64,000 nucleotides of DNA from Paenibacillus montanisoli. GTDB taxonomy: Bacteria; Bacillota; Bacilli; Paenibacillales; Paenibacillaceae. Where the stretch lies: NCBI RefSeq assembly GCF_003268025.1, contig NZ_QLUW01000001.1, positions 1,364,001 to 1,428,000 of the forward strand, read 5' to 3'. Of this stretch, positions 1 through 8,662 are shown piece by piece; the stretch's first letter is position 1, and every line of letters begins with the position of its first letter. The notes beneath the pieces are model-generated. The model made no database searches. It saw only the letters and a list, made by a program, of their open reading frames with translations, and was not told the DNA's origin. Both the position numbers and the translations under genes were made by a program.

Positions 1-2517
1 CTGGCCGCGGATGCCCGAGTTAAAATGGAGGCGCTAGTGGACGAAGCTGAACGTTTGCGGGCCGATCGGCAGCTTACATCCGATGCTGCGGATCACCATT
101 CGCGGCTGCTTACTGAACTGGTCTATAATGACGAGCTCATCGCCTGCGCTGCCGAAATCGAATCGCTGCTGCTCTCAGCGGAGCATATCGACGCATCCAG
201 GCAGCATTCGGCAGAGCTTGCAGCGGAGCTGCTCGAGCATGAGGAGGCGGTCGAGCGGCTGCTGCATCGCATTTCACCGGGCTGGACAGAGCGGGAGCTT
301 CGCGATTTGCCGCTCGGCGTGGCTGATCGCGAGGCAGTCCGGGCATTCCGGTCCTCGCTGCAGGATGGAGCGAAGGCGTCAAGCGCCGCTCAAGCGGAGC
401 TGCGTGCCGCTTCGCAGCAAGCAGCAGAAGCCGCGGCTCAACTGGCGGAGCTGGATTCGGCGGATCGGAGAGGGCCGACAGCATTCGGCGCAGCTGGCGA
501 ATTCGAGCTGCTGCCGGATTCCGTGGAGTCGCTGCGTCTATCGATGCGTCAGCTCGAAGAGGTATGGCATGAGCTTGAGCTGGCGAAGCTGCGCGTTCTG
601 CAGGAGGCGGAGGCGACGGTGCGCGGCAGGGAAGAGGCATCGCCGCTGCGGGCCCGCGACGGCGTTTACTGGGCTGCCGTCGGAGTGGCCGCCGCCGGCG
701 CGGCCGCGCTGGCCGCGGCGGGCGAGCACGTCGCCGCGGCTGTCGCGGGCGCTGCCGCAGCCGCGTTCGCGGTCCCTGCGCTGCTGCGGCTTGCCGCGAA
801 GCCCGGCAGCGCCGGGGCGCGCCGCAGGCAGGCTGCGCCAGGCGCTGCAGCGATGGCGCGAGGCAGCGGACGCGCGAGCCGCGGACGCGCCGGCGCATCG
901 CACGAGGCGGACGCCCGTGCGATGGCAGCGTCAGCGGCGGCGGCGGTGCTGGCCGACGCCGAGAAGCGCGTCGCCGCCGCGGTGCGCCGGCTTGTGCGCG
1001 AGCCGGAGGCAGCGCTGCATGCGCTGCTCGCGCGCGAGGCGCCGCCCGGGCCGCAGCAGGCCGAGCTTGCCGCGGCGTACCGCCAGGCCGCGGCCGCGCG
1101 CGAAGGCGCCGGCGACGCCGGGCCGGCGCGGCTGCTTGCGCGCCTGCGCGCGGCGGCTGACGCGCGCCAGGACGAGCTGCGCCGGCGCGCCGGCACGGCC
1201 GAGCGCCGCGGCGAGCTCGCGCGCCGGCATGCGCGGCTGCGCGCGCAAGAAGAAGCCGCCCGCGCCGCGGTGGACCACGCGGCCGAAGCGGCTGATGCCA
1301 TCGCGGCCAGATGGCGCGAATGGCTGACCGAATGCGGCCTTCCGCCTCAACTAACGCCGGAAGGGGCCGCCGAAACGCTCGACCTCGCCGAGCAGGCGCT
1401 GCACCGGTTGCAGGCGCACAGCCGCGCAGCGGGCAAGCATGCCCGGCTGCAGGCGGAAATCGCCGCCTTCGAATCGGCGGCGGAGCAGCTGGCCGCAGCG
1501 TTCCCCGCTGCCGCTGGCCGCGCGCATGGCGATGCCTTCGCGGCCGTAAGCAGCCTGCATGCGGAAGCTGGCCGGCACATGGCGGCTAGCGTCAGAGCCG
1601 CAGAGCTGCAGGAAAGGCTGGGCGAGTTCGAACGCGAGGCAGCGCGTCAAGTTCAACACATTTCGGAGCTGGAAGAGAAGCGGCAGCGGTGGTACCTCGC
1701 CGCGAAGGCGGACAACGAGCTCCAGTGGCTGGCGGCGCTGCAGCGGTCCGAACGGCTCGCCGTCATTGAATCGGAGCTGTACAAGCTGGAAGCGGAGCTG
1801 GCGGCAGGGTTGACAAGCGGACAGCGTGAGAAGCTTGCCGCATGGTATGCCGCTTGCGACGACAATCAGCTTGCCGCGATGCTTCAGGACTGCAGCCGTG
1901 AACTCGAGCGGCTCGAGGCGCGGCGAAGCGAGCTGCTTGAGCTCATCGGACGCAAACGGCAGCGGTTGGAGCAGCTCCTGCAAAGCGGAGATAGGGCGAG
2001 GCTCATCATGGAGCGCGAGCAGGCGGCTGCGGCGCTGGAACAGCTGATTCACCGCTATGCGGCCAGGTCGCTAGGGATGACGATGATCCGCAGGACGAAG
2101 CGGATCATGGAGGAGCAGCGGCAGCCTGGCGTGCTTCGCGAGGCGTCGCGGCTGATGAACCGCTTGTCCGAAGGCCGTTACATGCGGATTTCGATGCCGG
2201 AGGGAGAACAGCGGATCGCGCTTGAAACGAGCGACGGCCGGCTGGTGGAAAGCAAACTGCTCAGCAGAGGAACCGCTGAGCAGCTGTATTTGGCGATGCG
2301 ATTGGCGCTTGGTGATGAAGCGTCGGCTGCGCATGAGCTGCCGTTATTGCTGGATGATCCTTTGGTCAATTTCGATCTGGCCCGGCAGAAGGCGGCGATT
2401 GAAGTGCTTAGCGAACTGGCCGGTCGCCGTCAACTCGTGCTGTTCACCTGCCATGACCATATGCGGGATCTAGCCCTTGCGGGCTTGCCGGACGCACAGC
2501 TCATTCATCTCACTTGA
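1..2517 (+). CDS. YhaN-like SMC-type AAA ATPase, 5'-truncated by window
   Basis: The frame is open from base 1, so this is the C-terminal 838 residues of a larger protein; the ATG at 25 is internal. It is mostly long Ala/Glu/Arg-rich coiled coil. About codons 220-265 form a hydrophobic double segment, as in the middle of YhaN proteins. The C-terminal ATPase lobe has a signature motif (LSRGTAEQLYLAMR, bases about 2258-2300), a Walker B-like strand (LPLLLDDPLVNFD, about 2338-2376) and an H-loop (LFTCHDH). The N-terminal Walker A lies outside the window. Family knowledge: YhaN is an SbcC/RecN-like ATPase usually encoded after an SbcD-like nuclease (YhaO), so the upstream neighbour is probably that nuclease. 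Bases 650-1300 are extremely GC-rich, which opens many spurious frames. The family is clear; the exact DNA repair role is inferred. Confidence 0.85.
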   Translation: MAADARVKMEALVDEAERLRADRQLTSDAADHHSRLLTELVYNDELIACAAEIESLLLSAEHIDASRQHSAELAAELLEHEEAVERLLHRISPGWTERELRDLPLGVADREAVRAFRSSLQDGAKASSAAQAELRAASQQAAEAAAQLAELDSADRRGPTAFGAAGEFELLPDSVESLRLSMRQLEEVWHELELAKLRVLQEAEATVRGREEASPLRARDGVYWAAVGVAAAGAAALAAAGEHVAAAVAGAAAAAFAVPALLRLAAKPGSAGARRRQAAPGAAAMARGSGRASRGRAGASHEADARAMAASAAAAVLADAEKRVAAAVRRLVREPEAALHALLAREAPPGPQQAELAAAYRQAAAAREGAGDAGPARLLARLRAAADARQDELRRRAGTAERRGELARRHARLRAQEEAARAAVDHAAEAADAIAARWREWLTECGLPPQLTPEGAAETLDLAEQALHRLQAHSRAAGKHARLQAEIAAFESAAEQLAAAFPAAAGRAHGDAFAAVSSLHAEAGRHMAASVRAAELQERLGEFEREAARQVQHISELEEKRQRWYLAAKADNELQWLAALQRSERLAVIESELYKLEAELAAGLTSGQREKLAAWYAACDDNQLAAMLQDCSRELERLEARRSELLELIGRKRQRLEQLLQSGDRARLIMEREQAAAALEQLIHRYAARSLGMTMIRRTKRIMEEQRQPGVLREASRLMNRLSEGRYMRISMPEGEQRIALETSDGRLVESKLLSRGTAEQLYLAMRLALGDEASAAHELPLLLDDPLVNFDLARQKAAIEVLSELAGRRQLVLFTCHDHMRDLALAGLPDAQLIHLT

Positions 2518-2549
2518 ACTTGAATCACCATCTCGCTTGATCAGGATGA

Positions 2550-3593
2550 TCACGAATCTCCGGCAGGCGGACGGTGCCGGATCAGCAGCGCGAGCCAGCC
2601 GAGGCTAATGAGTCCAAACAGCGGATAGAGCGTGGAGAGAAGCGGGCCGAATCCGATTTGGCTTGCGATGTAACAAGCGGCAAGCGTTATGATCGTGAGC
2701 AGGGTCCGGGAGATTTTCAGCCGTTCCTGCATTTGCAGCGTCAGGCCGTAAACGTCGGCGATCAGCGTCGTGAAGATTTCGGCGAAGATCAGAAAAATAT
2801 AAATCCACTGGATGCCATGGCCAAGCTGCCTGGCAATGCCGCCCATCGGGATTTCGAACTGCTGTATGCCCGGCATATAGACGGACAGCGCAATGTGGCC
2901 CGCCAGCAGCATAAAGCCGATCCCGATGCCGCCGATCCAGGAGCCGTAGACGATCGTTTTACGGTCCTTGATTTCCGCTCCGAGCGGGACGAGCACCGCT
3001 TGAGCCATGGAGAGATTGAAGGCGGCATACAGAAAGGGCGACGCCCAGATCGAGATATGGGAATGATCGCTCGAGAGCAGCATCCACCGTTCTGAACCCG
3101 GGGTTTTAACCGTGTCGATGATAATCAGGACGGTGAAGAGCAGCATGACGGGGACGACGATCGAGTTGACCGTCAGTATCGCGTTCATCCCTTTGCGCAG
3201 CAGCAGAAAGCAGCCGAATATGGTGATCAGCAAGCCGGACTGATACGATATATTCCAATTCTCGGAGAAGATCGCTCCTGCTCCTGCCAGCATGACCGCG
3301 CACACGCCGAACAGGACGATCAGCATAAAGTGGCTGATCCAGCCTCCGAACCGGTCGCCGAAGAGCACCTTATTGACGTCCTCGTACGATCTGGCGCGGA
3401 CGTCGCTTGCAATCAGCATCATTTTGGCCCCGAGCCACACGAACATCATCGTGGCCATCAAGATCGTGATGGCGCCCAGAAACCCGAACCGAGTAAAAAA
3501 CTGCAATATTTCTTGTCCTGTCGCGAAACCGGCCCCAACGACCGTGCCCATGTACGTAAATGCGACTTGCATGATTTTACTCGCTCTTTTCAT
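2550..3593 (-). CDS. YkvI-family membrane transporter
   Basis: A 347-residue polytopic membrane protein with about ten hydrophobic segments. It begins MKRASKIMQVAFTYMGTVVG, and the early GAGFATGQE motif is typical of YkvI-type LeuT-fold transporters. The open frame extends 34 codons further upstream to 3695, but that stretch is hydrophilic and unlike the family. The ATG at 3593 is preceded by AAAGGCAGG and starts at the conserved first helix, so it is preferred. The gene is divergent from the ArsB-like gene, with about 110 bp between the chosen starts. The substrate is unknown; the fold family suggests Na+-coupled amino-acid-like transport. No regulator is adjacent. Confidence 0.85.
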   Translation of the reverse strand: MKRASKIMQVAFTYMGTVVGAGFATGQEILQFFTRFGFLGAITILMATMMFVWLGAKMMLIASDVRARSYEDVNKVLFGDRFGGWISHFMLIVLFGVCAVMLAGAGAIFSENWNISYQSGLLITIFGCFLLLRKGMNAILTVNSIVVPVMLLFTVLIIIDTVKTPGSERWMLLSSDHSHISIWASPFLYAAFNLSMAQAVLVPLGAEIKDRKTIVYGSWIGGIGIGFMLLAGHIALSVYMPGIQQFEIPMGGIARQLGHGIQWIYIFLIFAEIFTTLIADVYGLTLQMQERLKISRTLLTIITLAACYIASQIGFGPLLSTLYPLFGLISLGWLALLIRHRPPAGDS

Positions 3594-3703
3594 ACTTCGC
3601 CATGACCTGCCTTTCGTACAATCACCTACTAAATAGGGTATGTCCGACCGGGGACAGGCATGACTATTATCCTGTTTGGACAGAAAGCGGTGCATGAATT
3701 TCC

Positions 3704-4990
3704 ATGGCTATGTTAGTCGCCGTAAGTGTTTTCACGGCTTCGCTCGCGCTGATCGTTTGGAAGCCGAAAGGCGTGCACGAAGCTGTCGTCGCCCTTATCG
3801 GCGCAGCCCTGCTGTTTGGGGCCCGGCTGCTTGCGCCTGAAGATGCGGCCTATATTTGGGGTTTTGTATGGAATGCAACCTTTTCCTTAATCGGCATCAT
3901 GCTATTTACGACGCTGCTCGACGCGAACGGATTTTTTCGCTGGGCCGCGCTTCATATCGTCAGAACCTTTCATCATAAGCAGCTTCGGCTGCTCATCGGT
4001 CTCTGCGCGCTCGCTGCTGCCATTACGGTATTCTTCAACAATGACGGCACGATTCTCATTATGATTCCGATCGTGCTGGAGGTGACCGCGCTGCTTCAGC
4101 TGTCGCGCCGCAGCCGGATCGCGTTTCTGCTTGGCGTGGGCTTGATGGCGGATACGGCCAGCGCGCCGCTGATGATGAGCAATTTAACGAATATTTTGAC
4201 GGCGGACTTCTTTGATTTGAGCTTTGGGGAGTATGCAAGAACGATGTTTATGCCGGGGCTTGCCGCTATCCTGGCGACCATCACGGTGACGGCCGGTTAT
4301 TTCGGCAGGAGCATACGCAATGAAGAGGGCAGAGCCCATGCGCCTGAATCGTTTCCTGAGCCGGCTTCGGCCGTAAGTCATAAGGGGTTGTTCTACTTAT
4401 CCTGGCTGATCATCGCAGCCATAATGGCCGGTTATTTGCTCGCTGAGAAAATAGGCGTACCCGTGGCCGCTATCGCGCTTACCGGCGCAGCCGTGCAGTG
4501 GCTGGCCGGCATGGCGGTTGGGCAGGGGAACATAAAAACGACGCTCCGCGGAGCGCCGTGGCTGATCGTCGTATTCGCGCTTTCGATGAATTTGATCGTG
4601 TACAGTATGTATCTGCATGGAGCCGTAAGCTGGTTCCCGCGAGTGTTAGAGCCCATGACGGAGCAAGGCCCGTTACTCGGCATAGTTGGTTCAGGCGTCC
4701 TGTTCTCGCTGCTAAGCGCCGCCGTCAACAACCTGCCTGCCGTGCTCGTGTCCTCGCTTGCGATCGAACAGACGATAGGCCCGCATTATTTGCCGTTTGC
4801 CAGCCTGCTCGGCACCTCGGTCGGCGCTAAGCTGACGCCGATCGGTTCGCTTGCGACGCTGCTTTGGCTGCAGCTGCTGCGAAGAGGCGGCATCGAAATG
4901 ACCTGGCGGGAATACGCCAAGTATGGACTACTCTTGACTGCGCCGATCTTATTGTGCTCGCTCCTGACCCTATGGCTGATCTTAAAGTAG
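3704..4990 (+). CDS. arsB: ArsB/NhaD-type efflux permease
   Basis: A 428-residue integral membrane protein of the ArsB/NhaD ion-transporter superfamily, the normal length for ArsB. Motifs shared with arsenite efflux ArsB proteins include SLALIVWKPKG near the N-terminus, a NDGTILIMIPI segment, LMADTASAPLMMSNLTNI and the C-terminal LTPIGSLATLLWLQ. ArsB exports arsenite or antimonite using the proton gradient or the ArsA ATPase. There is no arsR, arsC or arsA beside it, so the substrate assignment rests on similarity alone. A second in-frame ATG lies at 3710 and the ribosome site is weak. Its stop overlaps the end of the convergent lipoprotein gene by 9 bp. Confidence 0.75.
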   Translation: MAMLVAVSVFTASLALIVWKPKGVHEAVVALIGAALLFGARLLAPEDAAYIWGFVWNATFSLIGIMLFTTLLDANGFFRWAALHIVRTFHHKQLRLLIGLCALAAAITVFFNNDGTILIMIPIVLEVTALLQLSRRSRIAFLLGVGLMADTASAPLMMSNLTNILTADFFDLSFGEYARTMFMPGLAAILATITVTAGYFGRSIRNEEGRAHAPESFPEPASAVSHKGLFYLSWLIIAAIMAGYLLAEKIGVPVAAIALTGAAVQWLAGMAVGQGNIKTTLRGAPWLIVVFALSMNLIVYSMYLHGAVSWFPRVLEPMTEQGPLLGIVGSGVLFSLLSAAVNNLPAVLVSSLAIEQTIGPHYLPFASLLGTSVGAKLTPIGSLATLLWLQLLRRGGIEMTWREYAKYGLLLTAPILLCSLLTLWLILK

Positions 4991-5692
4991 GAACAGCTTG
5001 ATCGAGAGCACCCGTTTGTTCTGAGGATCCAGGTCTAGCTTGAGCAGCGCACCGTTCGCTTTATACGCAAGCACGCTTGAGGTGTGCGTGCTCGGCTTGC
5101 CTAACGCCTCCGTAACGGCACTCTCGCTGTCGCCGACCCGTAGACCGCTCAATCCCGTTGAAGCGCTCTTCTCGAACACTTCTACAAATTTGACTCTTTT
5201 GTCCGGGCCATAACCGACGGAAAATCCTGCGTACTCTAAGACGGCGATTGACTCTTCTCCGTCATCGATCGAATAGCTGTCGCTATGCTTGCCGAGTTTG
5301 ATATCCAAGACTGTTTTAGCGTCACCGATGGCAATGCCGTGAAGCTTTGGCGCCTTGGCGTCCCATTTCAGCTCTTCCTTGGCGGTTGCTTGCTTCGTGC
5401 CGGTTTTGCCGGAGGATGATTCCGTCTTGGCATCATGCACCGCCGTGCTATCGCTAGGCGCGTTCTCAATTAATGCGGTTTCTTGTCCGTCATCGTTGGC
5501 GGCATAGGATTTCTGCGGACTGTCCGAATGATCGGCGGAGAGCGAGGAGGCGGACTGCCCCGTGTTCTGGTGATCCATTATCGTCTCGCCAGCGCCGATC
5601 ACACCGAGCCTGCAGCTTGAAAGCAGGACAAGCAGTGTACATGCGGCGGCTGTAAGGGCAGCTTTTTTGGCTATATTGATTTTTTTCATCAT
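4982..5692 (-). CDS. putative lipoprotein of unknown function
   Basis: A 236-residue protein with an N-terminal signal and lipobox (LLSSC, Cys27), so it should be lipid-anchored on the outer face of the membrane. Residues 30-115 are a Ser/Thr/Asp/Lys-rich low-complexity linker. The C-terminal half has two similar units, each with a GI/LxxGD(A/S) motif followed by a LGK motif (GIAIGDAKTVLDIKLGK and GLRVGDSESAVTEALGK). This pattern resembles tandem SmpA/BLIP-like beta-alpha units. AAGGAAG before the ATG supports the start. It overlaps the 3' end of the ArsB-like gene by 9 bp. The function is not recognised. Confidence 0.75.
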   Translation of the reverse strand: MMKKINIAKKAALTAAACTLLVLLSSCRLGVIGAGETIMDHQNTGQSASSLSADHSDSPQKSYAANDDGQETALIENAPSDSTAVHDAKTESSSGKTGTKQATAKEELKWDAKAPKLHGIAIGDAKTVLDIKLGKHSDSYSIDDGEESIAVLEYAGFSVGYGPDKRVKFVEVFEKSASTGLSGLRVGDSESAVTEALGKPSTHTSSVLAYKANGALLKLDLDPQNKRVLSIKLFLL

Positions 5693-5855
5693 GAATCACT
5701 TCCTTCTTGTCCGCTTTGCAAACCGGTATCTATTAGACAAACGGGAAGGGTAAAAAGTTGCAAGCGCTGCATACTATTTTTCGCCGGTTGTTGCCGTTTG
5801 GCGTACCTTATGGTACCTTTAACGGAAAAGATTTTTTTTGGTGGAGGGAAAGCGA

Positions 5856-6425
5856 ATGGACCAGCTCAAAGAACGCATTTTGCGTGAAGCTTCTATTCTA
5901 AATCAAGACGTATTGAAGCTGGATGCTCTGCTTAATCATCAGGTCGACCCGCTGCTAACCCAAGAAATGGGCAAAGAATTTGCGCGGCTTTATGCGGAAT
6001 CGCCGATAACGAAAGTCATTACCGTTGAATCTTCCGGCATTCCAGTCGCATATGCGACCGCACTGGCGCTCGGCGTGCCGCTCGTGTTCGCACGACGGAA
6101 AAAAACGCTCATTGCCGATCCGGACGCTTATTGCGAACGCGTACCGTCATTCACGAAAGGAATTGTAACGGACATTATGGTTTCCCGTCAATTCTTATCG
6201 CCTAGCGACACGGTTCTTTTTATCGACGATATTATCGCAAACGGCGATGCCGCGCGCGGCTTGATCAAGATTATCGAACGCTCCGGCGCCAAGCTTGCCG
6301 GACTTGGCGTTGTCGTGGAAAAATCGTTCCAAGCCGGGGCTCGCACGATCCGCGAACAAGGTGTCCGCGTAGAGTCGCTCGTCCGGATCGCTTCGCTGGA
6401 AGGCGGCAAAATCCGTTTTGAATAG
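5856..6425 (+). CDS. xpt: xanthine phosphoribosyltransferase
   Basis: A 189-residue purine salvage enzyme converting xanthine plus PRPP to XMP in the cytoplasm. It starts MDQLKERILREASILNQDVL as in Bacillus Xpt, has ESSGIPVAYATALALGVP, the PRPP-binding loop FIDDIIANGDAA and the C-terminal LVRIASLEGG. The frame reaches a TTG at 5838, but GGAGGG at 5843-5848 lies 7 bp before the ATG at 5856, which decides the start. Unlike B. subtilis xpt-pbuX, no pbuX follows and I see no guanine riboswitch in the 160-bp leader. A weak promoter (TTGCCG, 17 bp, TACCTT, 5791-5819) contains an inverted repeat GTACC-TTAT-GGTAC. Confidence 0.95.
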   Translation: MDQLKERILREASILNQDVLKLDALLNHQVDPLLTQEMGKEFARLYAESPITKVITVESSGIPVAYATALALGVPLVFARRKKTLIADPDAYCERVPSFTKGIVTDIMVSRQFLSPSDTVLFIDDIIANGDAARGLIKIIERSGAKLAGLGVVVEKSFQAGARTIREQGVRVESLVRIASLEGGKIRFE

Positions 6426-6515
6426 GCTGCCTGATAAATTCCAGCTCCTTCATCTTTTCGGGATGAGAGAATTGGCTTATAATGATCGTAAGTGACGGAT
6501 TGGAGGCGCTAGTGT

Positions 6516-6836
6516 ATGGGACAATTATCTGCTGATTATCTAATGACTAAATTGTCGGAAGCGAAGAACCATTTCGAACGTGCGCTTGATTGCAAGCATA
6601 CGGATTTTGATGACTTGTACCCTTATATGATCGAGCATCCGCAGTTTTTCTGGTATAAACGCTATGTGGCGTGGTCGGAACTTCTTACGATCGTGAAGCT
6701 CTCGAGTGAGCTTGAGATGGACTGGAGAGATCAGTTTACGGAGAAACAGGCCGAATACATTACGAGCCGGGTTATGTCTTCCCGCGTCCTTGACGAGTGG
6801 TTCGAAACGAACGATTCCAAGGAGCATGTCGGCTAA
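6516..6836 (+). CDS. conserved hypothetical protein, 106 aa
   Basis: A small acidic cytoplasmic protein with no signal peptide or membrane segment. It is predicted largely helical, with an aromatic patch (HPQFFWYKRYVAWSELL). GGAGG at 6502-6506 lies 9 bp before the ATG, and a perfect palindromic terminator follows at once, so the gene is well delimited. I do not recognise a family. Its position after xpt is probably not functional, since about 90 bp separates them. Confidence 0.7.
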   Translation: MGQLSADYLMTKLSEAKNHFERALDCKHTDFDDLYPYMIEHPQFFWYKRYVAWSELLTIVKLSSELEMDWRDQFTEKQAEYITSRVMSSRVLDEWFETNDSKEHVG

Positions 6837-6859
6837 CGGCTGGCAATCATATCGAAATG

Positions 6860-6898
6860 CCTCAATGACGGCGTGCACGCCGTCATTGAGGTTTTTTT
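6860..6898 (+). terminator. Rho-independent terminator
   Basis: A 32-bp perfect palindrome (6860-6891, 16+16) followed by seven T residues. It ends the 106-aa hypothetical gene. Confidence 0.9.
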
Positions 6899-6918
6899 AT
6901 AGAATGGAGCGTATGCAC

Positions 6919-7128
6919 ATGATATCTGAAGAACAACTGGATCAGTATCGAATTGAAGGAACGGCTCTGCGCGTCGTCCGGGACGGCATGGAAGCCAATG
7001 ACGTGTTCGGTATTGTTGTCGCATGGGATGCGGAGTCCGTCGTGATCCGCAAACGCAGCCGCAGAGTCGTAAAACTGAGCAGAAGCTATGTGTACGAGCC
7101 GGTCGACTCGCCGCGTACGCAGCTGTGA
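6919..7128 (+). CDS. conserved hypothetical protein, 69 aa
   Basis: A small protein beginning MISEEQLDQYRIEGTALRVV and carrying a basic patch (VVIRKRSRRVVKLSRSYVYEP). The hydrophobic/basic alternation suggests a small SH3- or Sm-like beta barrel; that is inference. Three in-frame ATGs occur (6904, 6913, 6919). GGAG at 6906-6909 gives good spacing only to 6919. It is a single gene between a terminator and the zinc-ribbon gene. Function unknown. Confidence 0.6.
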   Translation: MISEEQLDQYRIEGTALRVVRDGMEANDVFGIVVAWDAESVVIRKRSRRVVKLSRSYVYEPVDSPRTQL

Positions 7129-7202
7129 GGCGTCGTAATTAAATGAAACCTTCGGCTATTGGCTTCGTATAGGTGCTAATAACGGAACTGGAGGCTGGTT
7201 GA

Positions 7203-7562
7203 ATGAAATGTCCTGTATGCACGGATGTGCGCATGAGAGAAGTCGAGAGAGACGGCGTTCTGATCGATATTTGCCCGGACTGCAAAGGCGTTTGGCTCGA
7301 CCGGGGCGAGCTGGACAAGCTTGTGAAAGGCGTACGGGAAGTTCGTGATGAGTACGAGCGTCTGGAGCGCAGCGTCCATGCCAACCCGAATTACCCGCCT
7401 AACGATCCGTATCGCGACCGCAGCCACGATCAAGGCTATAATACCGGTAAAGGCTACGGCCAGCATGGTTATGACTCGCATGGATACGGCCAGCACGGCA
7501 AGCACGGAAAGCCGCACAAGAAGAAGACGATGCTTGATGTTTTCGGAGATTTGTTCGAATAA
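7203..7562 (+). CDS. TFIIB-type zinc-ribbon protein
   Basis: A 119-residue cytoplasmic protein. The N-terminal domain (residues 1-45) has the zinc ribbon CPVC...CPDC followed by KGVWLDRGELDKL, the hallmark of the zf-TFIIB family. A charged helix follows, then a Gly/His/Tyr/Lys-rich tail (repeats of GYGQHG, HGKHGK) that could bind metal or be disordered. The end LDVFGDLFE is a conserved acidic amphipathic tip. GGAGG precedes the ATG. The role of this family is not established; a nucleic-acid or metal chaperone role would be inference. Confidence 0.85.
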   Translation: MKCPVCTDVRMREVERDGVLIDICPDCKGVWLDRGELDKLVKGVREVRDEYERLERSVHANPNYPPNDPYRDRSHDQGYNTGKGYGQHGYDSHGYGQHGKHGKPHKKKTMLDVFGDLFE

Positions 7563-7630
7563 ACCGATCCCGTTTCGGAGGTCAAGGCATCCGCGCTATT
7601 GTTAGAAAATTTCAACTTCGGCGGCTTGTC

Positions 7631-7659
7631 TTGACTTCGCTGCGAGCGGATGATATTAT
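7631..7659 (+). promoter_or_regulatory. sigma-A promoter of first tRNA-Leu
   Basis: TTGACT (7631-7636), 17-bp spacer, TATTAT (7654-7659), 44 bp before the tRNA. Confidence 0.75.
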
Positions 7660-7693
7660 AAAAAACGTGATTGCGGCTAGTACGCGGGATCAT

Positions 7694-7789
7694 CTGCCAG
7701 ATGCGGTCGTGGCGGAATTGGCAGACGCGCTAGATTCAGGTTCTAGTGGTGTAACAGCCGTGGAGGTTCGAGTCCTCTCGACCGCACCA
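7694..7789 (+). repeat. 96-bp direct repeat, left copy
   Basis: Bases 7694-7789 are identical to 28080-28175: nine bases of 5' flank (CTGCCAGAT) plus the whole tRNA-Leu gene with CCA. Similarity stops at both edges. The copies are in the same orientation, 20.4 kb apart, and bracket the glycan locus. Confidence 0.95.
7703..7789 (+). tRNA. tRNA-Leu(CAG)
   Basis: An 87-nt class II tRNA with encoded CCA. The acceptor arms GCGGTCG/CGACCGC pair perfectly. The anticodon stem CTAGA/TCTAG encloses loop TTCAGGT, giving anticodon CAG (reads CUG). The long variable arm and T arm GGTTCGAGTCC are intact. It has its own promoter and terminator. The identical sequence recurs at 28089-28175. Confidence 0.97.
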
Positions 7790-7800
7790 TACTTAAAACG

Positions 7801-7837
7801 AAGCCCTTCGAACTTAGTCGAAGGGTTTATTTTTATT
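7801..7837 (+). terminator. terminator of first tRNA-Leu
   Basis: Stem AGCCCTTCGA/TCGAAGGGTT (one G-U) with loop ACTTAG, then a T-rich tail. Confidence 0.85.
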
Positions 7838-8121
7838 TGGCTGTTTTCGTGTATGTTGTTGCTGCTAATGGTTCATGTGTCATTTACAAAGATTGCAACA
7901 ATGCTTCAACGAAATGAAAGGTACGCCAATGGCGGGAACCCAGAAGCATCGTGGCAGCCTTTGACCTAAACGGCTGCATTATTTGTCAAATGGGAGTTCG
8001 TAAAAATGACGTGTTAAGATCAATCGCGAGTCCGGATGTTTCGCTGACCTCAGGCTTGTTTGTCGATTTCAAACGTGAACGACTTCGCGAATCGAAGTTA
8101 CCATGTGCTAACGAGCATATG

Positions 8122-8489
8122 CTAACGGTTGCCACGCAGGCTATTTAGCCTCGAATGGCCCTTTTGAAAGGCTAACGGTTCTCAGAAAGGCTATTTGGCG
8201 ATTGGGGCAGCGAATTCTTCCGATATGGGCCAAATAACGCCTCTGGCGACCGTTAGATGTAAAGAAAGGGTATTTTAGTCACAAATAAGCACTGGAGCAC
8301 CCGTTAGAATTTATCGGGCGCTCTCTCATGCTACCGCGCACTCGCCAACCATATTAAACTCGATAAGCCGCCAATAAAACAATGGTGTGATTCTCTACAA
8401 TTTGACTATCCTAATCAAGGATAGTCAAATTGTAGAGAAAGGCTCGAGGACCTAGCCTGAAACGACTAACGGACATCCATGTCCGTTAG
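8122..8489. repeat. CTAACGG repeat cluster
   Basis: CTAACGG occurs at 8122-8128, 8172-8178 and 8466-8472 on the plus strand and as CCGTTAG at 8250-8256, 8301-8307 and 8483-8489. The last pair forms a perfect hairpin (11-bp arms CTAACGGACAT/ATGTCCGTTAG, 2-nt loop). Several copies are followed by a GGCTATTT module (about 8139 and 8189), suggesting a degenerate dispersed intergenic repeat. Confidence 0.7.
8391..8439. repeat. perfect 22-bp stem hairpin
   Basis: Arms 8391-8412 and 8418-8439 are exact reverse complements around the 5-nt loop AATCA. No T-run follows on either strand, so it is not a standard terminator. Confidence 0.85.
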
Positions 8490-8625
8490 AATCTATAGGT
8501 TCGCTCTCAATAGAATTGACAGGCCCATCGGACTGTCTCGACTTTCTTTGCGTGCTACTCGCACGCCGTTTGCTGTTGTTTCACTTTTTCCCATCAGCTG
8601 TTGCTAATCCGTCATATCCATATAG

Positions 8626-8662
8626 GACACCTCTGCACGAGTTCGGCGGAGGTGTCTTTTTT
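8626..8662 (+). terminator. Rho-independent terminator with no obvious gene
   Basis: Stem GACACCTC (8626-8633)/GAGGTGTC (8649-8656) followed by six T. No coding gene lies directly upstream; it may insulate the glycan locus or end a small RNA. Confidence 0.75.

Larger units (their letters stand above)
7838..8625. other. gene-free repeat-rich intergenic stretch
   Basis: About 790 bp with no convincing gene: open frames are short, lack ribosome sites and run through inverted repeats. It holds at least six copies of the heptamer CTAACGG in both orientations, a perfect 22-bp stem hairpin and a perfect 11-bp stem hairpin. It lies directly after the left tRNA-Leu. Confidence 0.7.

Noticed and set aside
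83..1589. Several long open frames on both strands inside the first gene
   Set aside because: They are Arg/Ala/Pro-rich shadows caused by very high GC; the real frame has coiled coils and ABC-type ATPase motifs.
7951..8148. A 65-codon open frame in the intergenic repeat region
   Set aside because: No ribosome site, no recognisable protein pattern, and it runs into the CTAACGG repeats.
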